Notes: a model not told the origin generated them from the sequence alone. Positions 1 to 10,576 are shown, counted from the first letter of the stretch. The stretch is DNA of 64,000 nt from Amphiduros pacificus (GCA_949316495.1 OX439006.1:45225918-45289917), one strand, 5' to 3'. Translations and numbers: made by a program.

Positions 1-117
1 ATAAAGATTTCATTTTTTGGGGGGTATCAAATCATTTCTATTATTTTATATTCTTCTGCATTTGCAAAAGACAAATCAATTTATGTTTCCTGAAGTACAT
101 ATCACTCAAACAGATAT

Positions 118-217
118 TAAGATTTCACCTTCAGCATGAAAATAATACTTTTCCCAACCAGGATTCGAACCCTGGACCTTTAGCATAGAAGACAGACACC
201 TTAACCACTGAGCCATG
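118..217 (-). repeat. tRNA-derived SINE copy 1
   Basis: Read on the minus strand this has a pol III box A (TGGCTCAGTGG, plus positions 205-215) and box B (GGTTCGAATCC, plus 161-171), about 34 bp apart. The tRNA fold is imperfect because the T-stem is one base out of register, so I call a tRNA-derived SINE head rather than a gene. A body segment (aagatttcaccttcagcat, about 118-136) follows the head and recurs in copy 2 at 0.6 kb, which supports a dispersed family. Confidence 0.65.
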
Positions 218-597
218 TATCACCCTTTGTCAGTACTGTAGAAAACTTGGAGTCACAGCATTGTATGAAAATTGAAATTGTTCCATTTCTTTGCTAATAA
301 AGACATTTTATTTTATTTTTTTGTATTTTCTCCATTTGCCCAAAAAAAAACAAAAGAAAAAACAAAAGAAAAAACAAAAGAAAAAAAAAGAAAAAACAAA
401 AGAAAAAACAAAAGAAAAACACATTTTATGTGTTCTGACTTTCATTCTGCTCTAAAAAGACCCAAACATGAAGATTTCACCTTTGAAGATTTCACCTTTG
501 TTTATTGTATCGTCATCATTTTTTATAATTTCTATCAAAATAAAAAATGTTTCAATTCTATATGTTCTGATGTGCATGTTGCGAAAATAAAACTTCA

Positions 598-709
598 AAA
601 TGAAGATTTCAGTTTCAGCATGAATAAAAAAAAAATATATTGTTCTCGGTGGGAATTGAACCCCAGACCTTTAGCATGTGAGACAGATGTCTTACCCACT
701 GAGCCATGT
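598..709 (-). repeat. tRNA-derived SINE copy 2
   Basis: Same architecture as the copy at 118-217: box A (plus 696-706) and box B (plus 652-662, read GGTTCAATTCC), with the same body segment beginning gaagatttcagtttcagcat. An A-rich stretch lies between head and body. The anticodon region reads CAC, as in tRNA-Val, but the arms do not pair well. A third partial body (gaagatttcaccttt, twice) lies near 470-500. Confidence 0.65.
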
Positions 710-1285
710 TGATTAGTATGATTTGACCTTCTCACTGGTAAATCACACAAATAGTCAACATCTTTATCACTTGATCAAGTTATTTTTATGAAGGGATATT
801 CCTTTATTTCACACAACAGCCTAAATTAAATTTATAGAGTAAAATTTTCCAAAAATATGTTTGTCTAAGATGATATCAATAGTAATGCAAATCGATAAAA
901 AGAAACAGATATCTATAACTCATCTCTCATTTAAATCTAACCATTTTCTAGTTGATTCTCTGCAGGTAGGTATATAAGGTTAGCATGTAATAATTTAGAT
1001 TGAATATGAGGTGTGTCATATAATGTCCATACACATTTTATATATTTAACTCGAACACATAAAACAGAGAATTGAAATTAGCCAAAGAAAATCAGTTACT
1101 GGAGTGGTGCACATTTTTCTGGAGAAGTCATATGGAAAGTAGTTCGGTAGGATGTTAATTTCATAGGGAGTTAATGTGTTAATATGTACTCAATGAGTTC
1201 ACTCATAACAGAAATCAAGATGGCTGAATGTTGGTTGAGAAAGTGCTTGATTTCTCTTAAGGGGAGTACACGTCATGAACAGCAA

Positions 1286-1445
1286 AATAATATGTGGCTG
1301 GAAAGAGAAAGGATAATGAATTTCACAGCAAGAAGAGAAAGAAGCAAAAAGAATTTGTGGCTTGAAAGAGAAAGGATACTGAATTTCATAGTAGCAAGAA
1401 AAAGAAGAAAAAAGAATTTGTAGCTGAAAGAGAAAGGAAGAAGCA
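1286..1445. repeat. purine-rich tandem repeat, unit about 66 bp
   Basis: Two to three imperfect copies of a purine-rich unit recognisable by tgaaagagaaaggat and gaatttca. The short open frames across it on both strands are low-complexity K/E/R or F/L strings and are not considered coding. The stretch from about 720 to 1,285 is AT-rich with nothing recognisable. Confidence 0.5.
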
Positions 1446-1653
1446 AAGAATATGTGACAAGAAAGAGAACAAAACCTGACTTACTTAGTAATAAAAAAAG
1501 AAACAACAAAACATGAGAGACAAAATAAAGTTTATAATATGAATGAAACCACAAGACGCAAAGACAGCAAATGAATGAACCCAAAGCAATTCCACAACTA
1601 ATGCATGATTGTCATGAGAAAGTAAGCCAGGTTCCAAAATCTGTCTGTTCAAT

Positions 1654-3838
1654 ATGTCACCAGAAAATAGTAAAATCCCCAAATCTTCAGCATGTGATGA
1701 ATGTTTCAAATGTAGTAAAGCATCTGTTCAAAACAGGTTTTTGATATGCAGCACATGTCTGGCAAAAACATGTACCACCAGAATTATGAGATTCACATCA
1801 GCTGGAATGGAGTCTGTTATCTCCAAGAATACCTTTCATGAAGATATATGCAGCCCCACAGATAGCCAGCATAAGATTAGAGGAAATGTGGAGAATGTCC
1901 CTGCAGAAATCAGAATCATTACCACAACTTCCACATAATTATATGAATATTTATGATACAACAGATTCTACAGGTAAGCTCATTCGTTTTGTATAACTAA
2001 TTGCTATGTTTAAAGTACAGATAAGTGATACTGAACAACTATTCATTGATTTTCTTCTTTCATGTCTCTGATACCTATGTTTAGATATTTATTGATTTGT
2101 TTCTATTTAGGCCCAGGGTCATGGCGCAGTTAGTTAGGGCACTAGCTTGTTAGCACCAGTTCCTCAAACAAATTGCTTCTTTTTAGATAATGTCGCTGAA
2201 GGTACAATATCTGATGCTAATGATTTTCCCGCCCATTGTGATGAGAGAGGTCAGTTCATCTGCATCTATTTATCATATTGATTTCAACCTATCATTATGA
2301 TGCTAGACTATGAACTGATAAACTATCCAATAATCCTTTCCTCCCCTTTCAGATTCTATTGCACAAACTCTCATATCTGATGCTGAAATTGCTCCTATTT
2401 CTAATCAGGGGTGTAGAGACATTTCTACACAAAACCATTGTGCAAATATCTTAAGTAATATCACAAGCCCTACTGTAAATGAAGTTTCCCCAGAAAATGA
2501 AATTCACCCTCCCCTTCCTAATAATCCCAATGAAGATGAAAAGGATAAATGGAGTGAGGCAGATGGTAATGAAAACCGTGTACCTGGAGTAATGGACACT
2601 ATGTTAACCTCTCCAGACTTTGTAGAGGAAACAGAGACTTAGTATACACATTTGCTCGATAGTAAATTACTTGCTCTTAAGTGTGGTCACAGAAAATACT
2701 CTGAGGAATTGGCATACCGAAATATATCTGTAGGGCACAAAGGACATGATAACCAAGAAAGAAAAACACTGCTGTGTAGCTTGTTCCATTGATAACATTC
2801 TTTTTAAGCTAAAAAAATCCAGATGAAAAGTATGTTAAGCACAAATAATAGTGAGAAAGTGCAAATCATGTGGTTTAACATTAAATGCTGGTATGTGCAT
2901 AAAAAACATAAACAGGGAACAGTTCATACATAAAGATTTAGCCTACAAGTACCTGGGTACTGTACGAGGTTCCCCTCCTTATTTTCAGTCAGTGAAAAAG
3001 GACCTATTTGTTATGATTAGTTCTTTGGGTGCAGCAACTTTCTTCACCAGTTTTTCCAATGCAGAGACCCATTGGTTATATCTTTGAGGATTTGGGGAGA
3101 ACTTGTAGATCACACTGTTTACACAAATAATGCAATTGCAGCAAATGTCAAGATATGACAAGGCATGACTCAGAAGTAATCCAGTTACATGTGCCAGATA
3201 TTTTGACTTTCAAGTGCAACACTTGTCAAAGCTGGATCCTCTTGGAAAGCTGGTTGATCACATCTATATAATTGAATTCCAATTCTGTGACAGGTAACTG
3301 AATTTGTCCATTGTGTTTGGGTTAACTATACAATTTGGTTTTTACTGTCTTCCTTATATTTTTAACCATGTTTTAATCATTATCAACCCACTTTATTGCA
3401 GCCCACATATCCACTGTCTTCTCTGGGTGGAGTGGGTGGAGGATGCACCCAGGTTAGACAAAATTCCAACAAGGAAGTTGCCAACTTCATTGATAAAAAA
3501 TACATGACATGCCACAATCCCATACAAGAGGACCCAGAGCTAGCAGCATTTGTACAATACCAGTTACCTCCAGAAAAGGCAAACAATTTCAATATCATTT
3601 CAATTACCAACTATTTCCAATGCCACATACTGTGATTCTTCACCTATTTAGAGGAAGATGATAAACACTCTTATGAAAGGATATGGAAGAAGGTTTATTC
3701 ACAACTAAATGATATGAAGATGGGTAAAGATATTACCTTTTCAGATCTATTTAATCAACTTCAGGTCACAATTACATTAAAGGCATCGCAGCCTCCATCA
3801 CATCTATTTCCATCTTTTTAAAGAATACCCCCAAATGA
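1654..3838 (+). mobile_element. Helitron (Helentron-like) remnant, Rep N-terminal region
   Basis: Decayed 5' part of a Helitron Rep/helicase gene. Recognisable protein signals in order are PGVMDTMLTSPDFVEETE (near 2585), KYSEELAY (near 2695), a Helitron_like_N signature with RGSPPYFQSVKKDLF and FTSFSNAETHW (near 2970-3075), PHIHCLLW, the two-histidine HUH region (about 3402-3425), FIDKKYMTCHNP (near 3490) and ITFSDLFNQLQ (near 3738). About 110 bp between the FQF and PHIH parts has a clean donor (gacag|gtaact) and acceptor (attgcag), so this transposase gene had a spliced intron. Several frame changes and stops show it is dead. The upstream cysteine-rich frame (1654-1938) may be its N-terminal exon. 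A SINE fragment interrupts it at 2107-2165 and another SINE abuts its end. The helicase half is absent. Confidence 0.8.
2107..2165 (+). repeat. SINE family 2, 5' head fragment
   Basis: Matches the head of the SINE copies at 4659-4966 (minus) and 18918-19215 (plus), with a shared tRNA-like start (tggcgcagttagttagggc) and agcaccagttcctc. Only the first 60 bp are present, inside the Helitron remnant. Confidence 0.65.
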
Positions 3839-3975
3839 GATTAGGGCAGCGGCCATGCCGAGATTGAATTCATGATACAATTTCACACATGAGTTGAGAC
3901 CCGTGCCAAAAAGGTTAGCCTGTTGTCCTTGTAAATCTTTGTCTAGGTGGGTTATCATGTCAAAGACCTATACTT
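3839..3975 (+). repeat. SINE family 2, head-truncated copy
   Basis: Aligns with the middle of the same SINE: catgatacaatttcacacat, then gagacccgtgcc, ttgtccttgtaaat and gtgggttatcatgtcaaaga. It begins directly at the end of the recognisable Helitron protein similarity, so it probably inserted there or marks a deletion junction. Confidence 0.65.
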
Positions 3976-4079
3976 TTACAAGAACACTGATCTTCTGCTG
4001 ATCAAGCATTCTGCAGGCAATTTGATGCACCTCGGCTTGTTAAAAACAGTGCCAGGAGCTAAATTTGTTGATCCGTGGG

Positions 4080-4658
4080 GATTTGTATGAGGTCATATTT
4101 CTAGGTTACTATAACTTTCACATGAATAAGCCCACCAAGTATGATGTCATTAATTTAATGACATCCTATCCACTTTCGACATGAAACAGTGGTTTGATGA
4201 GCCTACACATAAACTGGGAAACACACTGGATCTAATCATAAATTTAAGGGAAAAAAACACTGACTAATTGCTTGGTTGATGAATATATATCTGATCATAA
4301 GATGTTGAATATAACCATAGACATAGTCCCGCCTAAACTACCCCAAAAAAAAACCATTAATTATAATAGAAACTATAAAAACATGGACCTAGAAACTCTG
4401 AGAGATGACCTTGGATCTCTAGTAATCCAAAAATCAGCCTGGGAACATCTGTGACTAAAGGAATTAGTTGACTATTATGATAATAAACTTACGGGACTTA
4501 TGGATAAACATGCCCTCTGGAAATGTGCAAATATCTCCCAAAAAATTGTTCTGGGTCATTGACAAGGTCATGCATAAGACGAGAGACACACCAATGCCCC
4601 ATACATACTCTGATAAATAAATTCAATGATTTTTTCCTTGAGAAAATAGAAAAAGCAG
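4080..4658 (+). mobile_element. LINE (CR1/L2-like) endonuclease remnant
   Basis: Fragment of an apurinic-type endonuclease from a non-LTR retrotransposon. Translated pieces show the strand before the GDFN motif (VIFLGYYNFHMN, where Y replaces the usual D), then HKLGNTLDLII (near 4208) and VDEYISDHKMLNI (4275-4313), which correspond to the GNTLDL and SDH motifs of the endonuclease fold. Further on come MDKHAP and INKFNDFFLEKIEKA, typical of the spacer before the reverse transcriptase in CR1/L2-type elements. Stops and frame changes are present and no reverse transcriptase follows. A minus-strand SINE begins immediately after FFLEKIEKA. Confidence 0.7.
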
Positions 4659-4966
4659 TTGTTTTTTGTTTTTTGGGGTTTTACATCACATTCAACAATA
4701 TTTCAGTCATTTCGTGATGAGACCTACTTGTAGCAGATATAGTGCTGCCTCACTGAATGGTCATGTCGCAGGTCCTTGACATGACAACCCACCCGGTCAC
4801 AGATTTACAAGGACAATGGTTTAACTCTTTAGGCACGGGCCTAAGCTCATATGGGAAATTGTATCATGATGGCCGGGGTTCAAACCCACAACCTTTGGAT
4901 CACTACAGAGGAACTGGTGCTAATAAGCTGGCCCTCTAACCAACTGCGCCACAGCCCGTGGCCGCA
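4659..4966 (-). repeat. SINE family 2, full-length copy
   Basis: The most complete copy in the window with its neighbour at 18.9 kb. On the minus strand it has a tRNA-like head (tgtggcgcagttggttagag), an imperfect box B (gggtttgaacccc), a body with ttgtccttgtaaatctgtg and tgacatgtcaag-like motifs, and a tail reading actgaaatattgttgaatg then tgatgtaaaacc. That tail resembles the conserved 3' domain of mollusc SINEs (recalled, not searched). It sits between the LINE remnant and the old Gypsy remnant. Confidence 0.75.
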
Positions 4967-4975
4967 CAAGTATTT

Positions 4976-5118
4976 GAAAAGCTGGCATTTCCAATATCGG
5001 TCCTAGAGTACTGCCGTAACCACTGTCTTTTCCAAGTTCTTCATGAACCTTTCCGCCTCACCATTGGCCTGAGCCACAATGGTGTGATCTAGTGAAGTTT
5101 GAAATCTGTTTTGTTGGC
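4976..5118 (-). mobile_element. older Ty3/Gypsy remnant, left part
   Basis: Integrase-like minus-strand coding similarity (for example ANGEAERFMKNL) that stops exactly at the outer edge of the younger element's LTR. It belongs with the remnant on the other side (10577-11065): both flanks are integrase region of one fossil, split by the insertion. The fossil is broken in several places and old. Confidence 0.7.
5114..5118. repeat. target-site duplication, left copy
   Basis: TTGGC directly outside the LTR, matched by TTGGC at 10572-10576. A 5-bp duplication is normal for Ty3/Gypsy integration. Confidence 0.9.
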
Positions 5119-5248
5119 TGTAAAATAGAAGGTAACTCCACGATGGCGGTTCATAATCTGTCTTTTTTAATAGCAACTGCTCACTTCGTTTATACATAAT
5201 AGTGCGATAGCGGACTGACGCTATAGTTTAGTTGGATACTCCATTACA
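5119..5248 (-). repeat. LTR (3' LTR of the element)
   Basis: A 130-bp repeat that reads identically at 10442-10571. On the minus strand it begins TGTAATGG and ends TTTTACA. The purine tract lies immediately inside it. Confidence 0.95.
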
Positions 5249-6243
5249 TCTCCTTCTTCTTTAGAAAGAACCTTTTTTTGTATATTTTGCAACAATAAAC
5301 TTTTGAAAAATAAAACTGTGCAGTGTTTGGTATTATTTTAAACAGTCTTTGTAATACCAATATGATAATTGTCTCTAGATCATTTTATGCACACTGCTTT
5401 TGCAAGAATAATGTATTTTTACACTTTACCCCTTTTCTTAGTGTAATCTCAAACTTAAGCACAAACATCAATTACAAGAACATTTAACATTTCCACATTA
5501 ATATTCAATTCAATTTTTACCATTTCAACCTTTGCAGAAAATCTTCACATTTTCAAAAAATAACCTGTATCAAAACATATAGCCATTTTAATATTTGCAC
5601 AAACTATTTTCACAATAATAGAATTATCAAAACTAAATTTGTTTCAAAATTAACATTAGCATTTTCACATAAATCAATATTTTGGCTATATCAGTCTAAA
5701 CTAGACCTGTGACCATGAGCATACAATTTGGTCATTTTCACCATGCAATCTGATATGAAATATACCAACACTTTGAAATAAACATTTCAACATGATTCAA
5801 TATAACCAATTAACACTTGGTAAACCACAAAACACATTTTCTATGTGTACCAATAACTTTGCCTATGTCTCAACATACACAACTCTAAATGTCACTCTGA
5901 CATTTTACTTAGACAACTTAGGCATTTGAACATCATAGTCTTTGTACCTTACAGGCATTTTGACATTTCTACGTGAATGCTGCTCCTGTTTGGGTGCGGG
6001 GGTCGGGGCAGGGCTCACACTTGGTGGGGACTTTGGAGGACTGGGAGGGGCTACTGGTGGGGCTACTGGCAGATTGGGAGGGGCTACAGGTGGGGTTATG
6101 GGCATTTCTGGCTGTGGCATTGGCACACCAAGCTGCTCCATCACCGGTACCTCTGGTTCTGCAGGTCCCATCACCAGCAGGGGTTCCTCTTCGGTCTGGA
6201 TCTTCCGGAAATGGCTGCTGTTCCGGGCCTTGACCTCTTGACC

Positions 6244-9200
6244 TCACTGAGCGACAACCATGGATCCTTTCTTCTGGATCACCTGGAATGGCTCTGGTTG
6301 GAACTTTGAGATCAGCTTTCCTTTGATCTGCTGCTTCATCAACACTTTATCTCCCACCTGAATGTCTGAGTCTTTGATATTTCTAGTCTTTTCTGCATAC
6401 TTCTTCATCTTTTCCTTTGAGATACTGTCTTTCTCACGGAGACCCTCAGGCTCTGTGTACTCAAAGACTTGTGGCAGCTTTGTTTTCATGGGGTAGCCAT
6501 TGAGTACTGTTGCCGGGGGCATCCCAGTGCTACTATGGGGTGTAGCTCTGTAGTTCCTTAGGAACTTGTTCAGTTCTTTTCTCCATGGTTTTCTCTCTAG
6601 CTGGGCTGCTTTGCATGTCTTTCCCATGGTTTTCATGAATCTTTCAGCACCTCCATTAGCCTCAGGCCAGTATGGAGTGACTTTGCGGTGCTGAAATCCA
6701 AGGTTTTGTGAGAACATCTCAAATTCTTCACTTTGGAACGGGGTTCCGTTATCGCTCTTCAGGACATCTGGAACACCTCTGGAGGAGAATAGGTCGTCCA
6801 GCTCATGTATGGTTCCCTTTGCAGCTGTTGATTTCATTGTCCGGACCTCAGGAAAACGACTGTAGTCATCCATCACTGCCATAAGGTAGTCTCCGGACGG
6901 CAATGGACCATAGAAATCAACACTGCACTCAGACCAGGGGTGGCTCGGAAGCTCCGTCATCTGGAGGGGCTCCCTCTGCTGGGGGTTGTAGTTTGCTTTG
7001 CAGGGCACACAGCTACCAACGCGGTCGCCTACCATCACATCTATGCCCGGAAACCACACCTTCTCCCTGAGCAATGCCTTGGTCTTGTTGACTCCTTGGT
7101 GTCCCTCATGAGCCAGCTCCACGGCTCGCTTCTGCAGAGACGCAGGGACACAGATTCTGGAACCACGCAGCAGAATACCATTCTGCATCACACACAGTTC
7201 ATTTCGCACCTGGTAGTATGACATCACTGCTTGTCTGTCAATATTCTCATCTTGAATGTCACACTCCTTGACTTTATACCACTGATTTGCCTTGGTGAGG
7301 TGCTTCACCAGCTTCAAAGTTTCATCTTTTTGTGTTTCAGCAATCACCTCTTCCTGGGTCATGGCTTTGGGAATGGCATGACCACCAATGAAATTCACAT
7401 ATTCTTCGGCCACTAGCTCCTCTCGGCTTGACCGCTCTGTTGTTTTGGGAGGATGCCTAGACAAGTAATCTGCTGGGTTGTCCGCGCCCTTTTTGTAGGT
7501 GATTTTGGGCTGGTAGGGGAGCAACCTGAGCGACCAGCGCTCAAGCCGCATGGACAACTTGGCTCCTGGGTTCCCGAACATGTGAATCAGTGGCTTGTGG
7601 TCGGTGATGACCTCAACTGGGCTTCCGAAGATGTAGACATGAAAGTACTCACAGCTCCAGACGATCGCCAGTGCCTCACGCTCGATCTGGGCGTACCGCT
7701 GCTCTGTCGGGGTCAATGCTCGGCTGCCAAATGCCACGACTCTGCGCTTGCCAGACTTATCTTTCTGCACAAGGATTGCTGCAAGACCTACAGGGCTAGC
7801 ATCCACATGGATTTCAGACTCACAGTTAACATCAAAATATGCTAGAACTGGTTTTTGTTGCAGACTCTGTACCAACTCATCAAATGCACCTTGTTGTTCT
7901 TGCCCCCACACAAACTTTGCATCCTGATGAGTAAGCGCCCTCAGTGGAGCTGTCACTGTAGAGAAGTTGGGGATGAATTTTGCACTGTAATTCACCATAC
8001 CAAGCAAACTGAGCACCTCATCAGAGTTTGTGGGAGTCGGCATGTTCACTAGCGCCTCGACTCGCTTTGGATCGGGCTCCATACCGTTCGCAGAGAACAT
8101 CATACCGTAGAATCTGACTCTCGGAATGTTGACCAAACATTTGGGCAGATTCACGGTCAGACCATTTTTGATCAAGCTCAACAGCACCTTGACCAGCGCC
8201 TCGTCATGGTCTGCCTGCTCAGTACCGAACACGAACACGTCGTCGGAAATATTCAGCGAATTTGTGATTCCGTCGATCGCATGTTCGATCACGCTCTGGA
8301 ATATCTCACTCGCACTGGAGATTCCGAAACTGAGCCTCTTGAATCGCCTCAAGCCGAGATGGGTCGAGAATGTCGTAATTGACCGAGATTCCGGCGCCAG
8401 GACGATCTGGTGGTAACCCGCTCGCAAGTCGAGTTTACTGAACACTTTCGCACCGTTCAGCCTACACTGCAAATCGTCAAGTGTTGGGGCCGGGTGGCGA
8501 ACTCGCTTGATCGCTTTGTTTGCTCGCCTCATATCAACGCACATTCTCACCTCATCCGGGTTGTTCGGTTTTGGTATCACCACAATCGGAGAGACCCATG
8601 GGGTCGAACCGTCTACCTTTTCAATAATATCCGACTCCTCAAGCTCTTTGATCTTTGCTTCTACCTTTTTTCTCAGGTGAAATGGGATTCTCCTGTGTTT
8701 TTGGGCCACTGGGGGTACAGACTCATCAATATGCAGCTTTGCCTCATAATTTTTCATCTTGCCTATCCCTGTGTACAATTCAGGATGCTCTGATATGATT
8801 TTGTCTGCTACTGAACATACAACATTGTCTGCTATCTGGACTAACCCTAGCTTTTGGCTAGCACCTACACTGAGCAATGATCCTGTACACTTGCCTTGTA
8901 CAACAAATATATTTTCATTCACACTCTGACCATTGCATTGTATGGTAGCCTCAAATTGACCTATGGGTTTTATTTCCCCACCGCCATAAGGGCTTATAGA
9001 GCTATGTGTTGGTTTGAGGACCACCTGCTGTTTGACCTTTTCAAATGTGATTTCATCTATAACTGTGCATGTTGCCCCAGTATCAGCTGTGAACTCTATT
9101 TTGACATTTTGTACATTGCACATGAACTTGGGTACTTTATTGATTGCATTTACACAGTTTTCATCATTATCACATGTCATACTGAACAAATAGTTTTCAT

Positions 9201-10035
9201 CATCACTACTACCAGCAGCTATCTCATTGACAGCATGACCACGGCCTCTTCCACGACCGTGACCTCTTCCTCTTCCACGACGACTCTGACCTTGTCCGCG
9301 TCCTTGACCTTGATATGCATTACCGCGGTCTCGCCCTTGACCTTGACTAGTACCTTTGCAACAATCTGCAAAGTGATTGAACTTGTGGCACTTCCGGCAC
9401 TGCTGTCCAAAAGCAGGGCAGGACACCTTTCCTTTGTGGTGTGGGTATGGCCCACCACAGTAAAAGCACTTTCTGGTCTCCTTTGTCGCTACTGCATGAG
9501 TTGTTTTTGGCTCTAACTGTTCCATCTGAACTTTGCACAACTCATTTGCTCTGCCTTCAGCTAGAACTTGTTCCAGGGTTTCTAAAGACCCTTTGAGGCC
9601 TTTCTGCCTCAGCTTACTGTCCGTAGTAGTTGTTACTATGTGTCGCTTTATTTCCAGGTCACTGTTGGTGAATGAGCATCGGTCTGCCTGTTGTTGAAGA
9701 CGCACCTTGTACTGATCGATGCTTTCCCCAGGGTTTTGCTTCAACCCTCTGAAGATTACTACTTCATAATCTGTGATAACTTTGGGGACATAGTAAGCAG
9801 CAATCAGTTCTTTAGCAGTCTTATAATCGTCGCTTGTATCCGAAAAACTCAAGAATTTCTCGAAGGTTTGGGGGCCTACGAAATGTAATAGCATTTTCCG
9901 CTTCCTATTATCGTCTGTTAGATTTAGAGCTCCCATATAATTTTCAAAGCGTACTATCCACTGCTCCCACAGGACACCCACGTTGTCACCAGACCCGCAT
10001 ACAGAGTCAAACGTATAAATGGGAGGGATATTCAT
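6244..10035 (-). CDS. Ty3/Gypsy gag-pol polyprotein (1,263 aa)
   Basis: Single frame with, in order: a gag-like N terminus (MNIPPIYTFDSVCG); a cysteine/histidine knuckle region (CFYCGG ... CRKCHKFNHFADCC, about residues 188-226) followed by an RG-rich nucleic-acid-binding tract; an aspartic protease (FTADTGAT, about 315); reverse transcriptase (RAGYHQI, SDDVFVFG, about 440-640); RNase H (IHVDASPVGLAAIL, about 730); an integrase HHCC domain (HEGHQG ... CVPCK, about 985-1020); and an integrase core with acidic residues in VDFYGPL, LKSDNGTPF and ANGGAERF. Gag and pol lie in one frame, as in many metazoan Gypsy lineages. The product would reverse-transcribe and integrate the element. Plus-strand frames across it are antisense shadows. 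Confidence 0.95.
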   Translation of the reverse strand: MNIPPIYTFDSVCGSGDNVGVLWEQWIVRFENYMGALNLTDDNRKRKMLLHFVGPQTFEKFLSFSDTSDDYKTAKELIAAYYVPKVITDYEVVIFRGLKQNPGESIDQYKVRLQQQADRCSFTNSDLEIKRHIVTTTTDSKLRQKGLKGSLETLEQVLAEGRANELCKVQMEQLEPKTTHAVATKETRKCFYCGGPYPHHKGKVSCPAFGQQCRKCHKFNHFADCCKGTSQGQGRDRGNAYQGQGRGQGQSRRGRGRGHGRGRGRGHAVNEIAAGSSDDENYLFSMTCDNDENCVNAINKVPKFMCNVQNVKIEFTADTGATCTVIDEITFEKVKQQVVLKPTHSSISPYGGGEIKPIGQFEATIQCNGQSVNENIFVVQGKCTGSLLSVGASQKLGLVQIADNVVCSVADKIISEHPELYTGIGKMKNYEAKLHIDESVPPVAQKHRRIPFHLRKKVEAKIKELEESDIIEKVDGSTPWVSPIVVIPKPNNPDEVRMCVDMRRANKAIKRVRHPAPTLDDLQCRLNGAKVFSKLDLRAGYHQIVLAPESRSITTFSTHLGLRRFKRLSFGISSASEIFQSVIEHAIDGITNSLNISDDVFVFGTEQADHDEALVKVLLSLIKNGLTVNLPKCLVNIPRVRFYGMMFSANGMEPDPKRVEALVNMPTPTNSDEVLSLLGMVNYSAKFIPNFSTVTAPLRALTHQDAKFVWGQEQQGAFDELVQSLQQKPVLAYFDVNCESEIHVDASPVGLAAILVQKDKSGKRRVVAFGSRALTPTEQRYAQIEREALAIVWSCEYFHVYIFGSPVEVITDHKPLIHMFGNPGAKLSMRLERWSLRLLPYQPKITYKKGADNPADYLSRHPPKTTERSSREELVAEEYVNFIGGHAIPKAMTQEEVIAETQKDETLKLVKHLTKANQWYKVKECDIQDENIDRQAVMSYYQVRNELCVMQNGILLRGSRICVPASLQKRAVELAHEGHQGVNKTKALLREKVWFPGIDVMVGDRVGSCVPCKANYNPQQREPLQMTELPSHPWSECSVDFYGPLPSGDYLMAVMDDYSRFPEVRTMKSTAAKGTIHELDDLFSSRGVPDVLKSDNGTPFQSEEFEMFSQNLGFQHRKVTPYWPEANGGAERFMKTMGKTCKAAQLERKPWRKELNKFLRNYRATPHSSTGMPPATVLNGYPMKTKLPQVFEYTEPEGLREKDSISKEKMKKYAEKTRNIKDSDIQVGDKVLMKQQIKGKLISKFQPEPFQVIQKKGSMVVAQ

Positions 10036-10441
10036 GTCGCCGGATCACTTTGGAAAATTAGTATGTTGCTTGTTTTCCAGTTTGGGGGAACACAGTTTAT
10101 CTTCAGTTGAGTGATGTGGCTTGAGATCTACACATACACTGTTTCTGTCTCTTTGCATTTAACTTTGGGAATGTTTTCTGGGCTTAGTTCTACCAGATTA
10201 TGCTGTTCTAGGGCCGGGAGATTGTCACAGAGCACTGTTGTGGCTTCTTTTACAACACATGCTTTTTGCTTTTGCAGTCTTCACCTGACACTTTGGTCCA
10301 CTTCCCACAGCTTGCTTTCATCTGTTTTCACACTTGGACTGCTCCTCCAAGTGCACAAATGTCTGTTCTTCACTGTTACACAACTCCGGCACACTTCTGA
10401 CAGCTTAGTTTGCCATAAATTCACTTTTTCCTCGTCGCCAA

Positions 10442-10571
10442 TGTAAAATAGAAGGTAACTCCACGATGGCGGTTCATAATCTGTCTTTTTTAATAGCAAC
10501 TGCTCACTTCGTTTATACATAATAGTGCGATAGCGGACTGACGCTATAGTTTAGTTGGATACTCCATTACA
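10442..10571 (-). repeat. LTR (5' LTR of the element)
   Basis: Pairs with 5119-5248 and reads identically over all 130 bp. Inside it, on the minus strand, the internal sequence starts TTGGCGACGAGGAAAAAG, the expected place for a tRNA primer site. The tRNA was not identified. Confidence 0.95.
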
Positions 10572-10576
10572 TTGGC

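Larger units (their letters stand above)
5119..10571 (-). mobile_element. whole-looking Ty3/Gypsy LTR retroelement
   Basis: A 5,453-bp element in minus orientation, bounded by two 130-bp LTRs (TG...CA ends) that I read as identical, and flanked by the 5-bp duplication TTGGC. Its parts are: the 5' LTR at 10442-10571; a leader beginning TTGGCGACGAGG, in primer-binding position; one long gag-pol frame (6244-10035); a proline-rich 3' coding or tail region and about 0.65 kb of AT-rich sequence; a purine tract (AAAGAAGAAGGAGA) just before the 3' LTR at 5119-5248. No envelope gene is seen. Identical LTRs and a clean duplication indicate a young insertion. It looks whole or nearly so. It is nested in an older Gypsy remnant. 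Confidence 0.95.

Noticed and set aside
151-215. True tRNA gene near the window start
   Set aside because: Boxes A and B are present but the T-stem and anticodon stem do not pair properly and a similar copy with a shared body lies 0.5 kb away, so it is a SINE head.
6940-9516. Plus-strand frames of 61-206 aa within 6.9-9.5 kb
   Set aside because: Antisense shadows of the Gypsy gag-pol frame.
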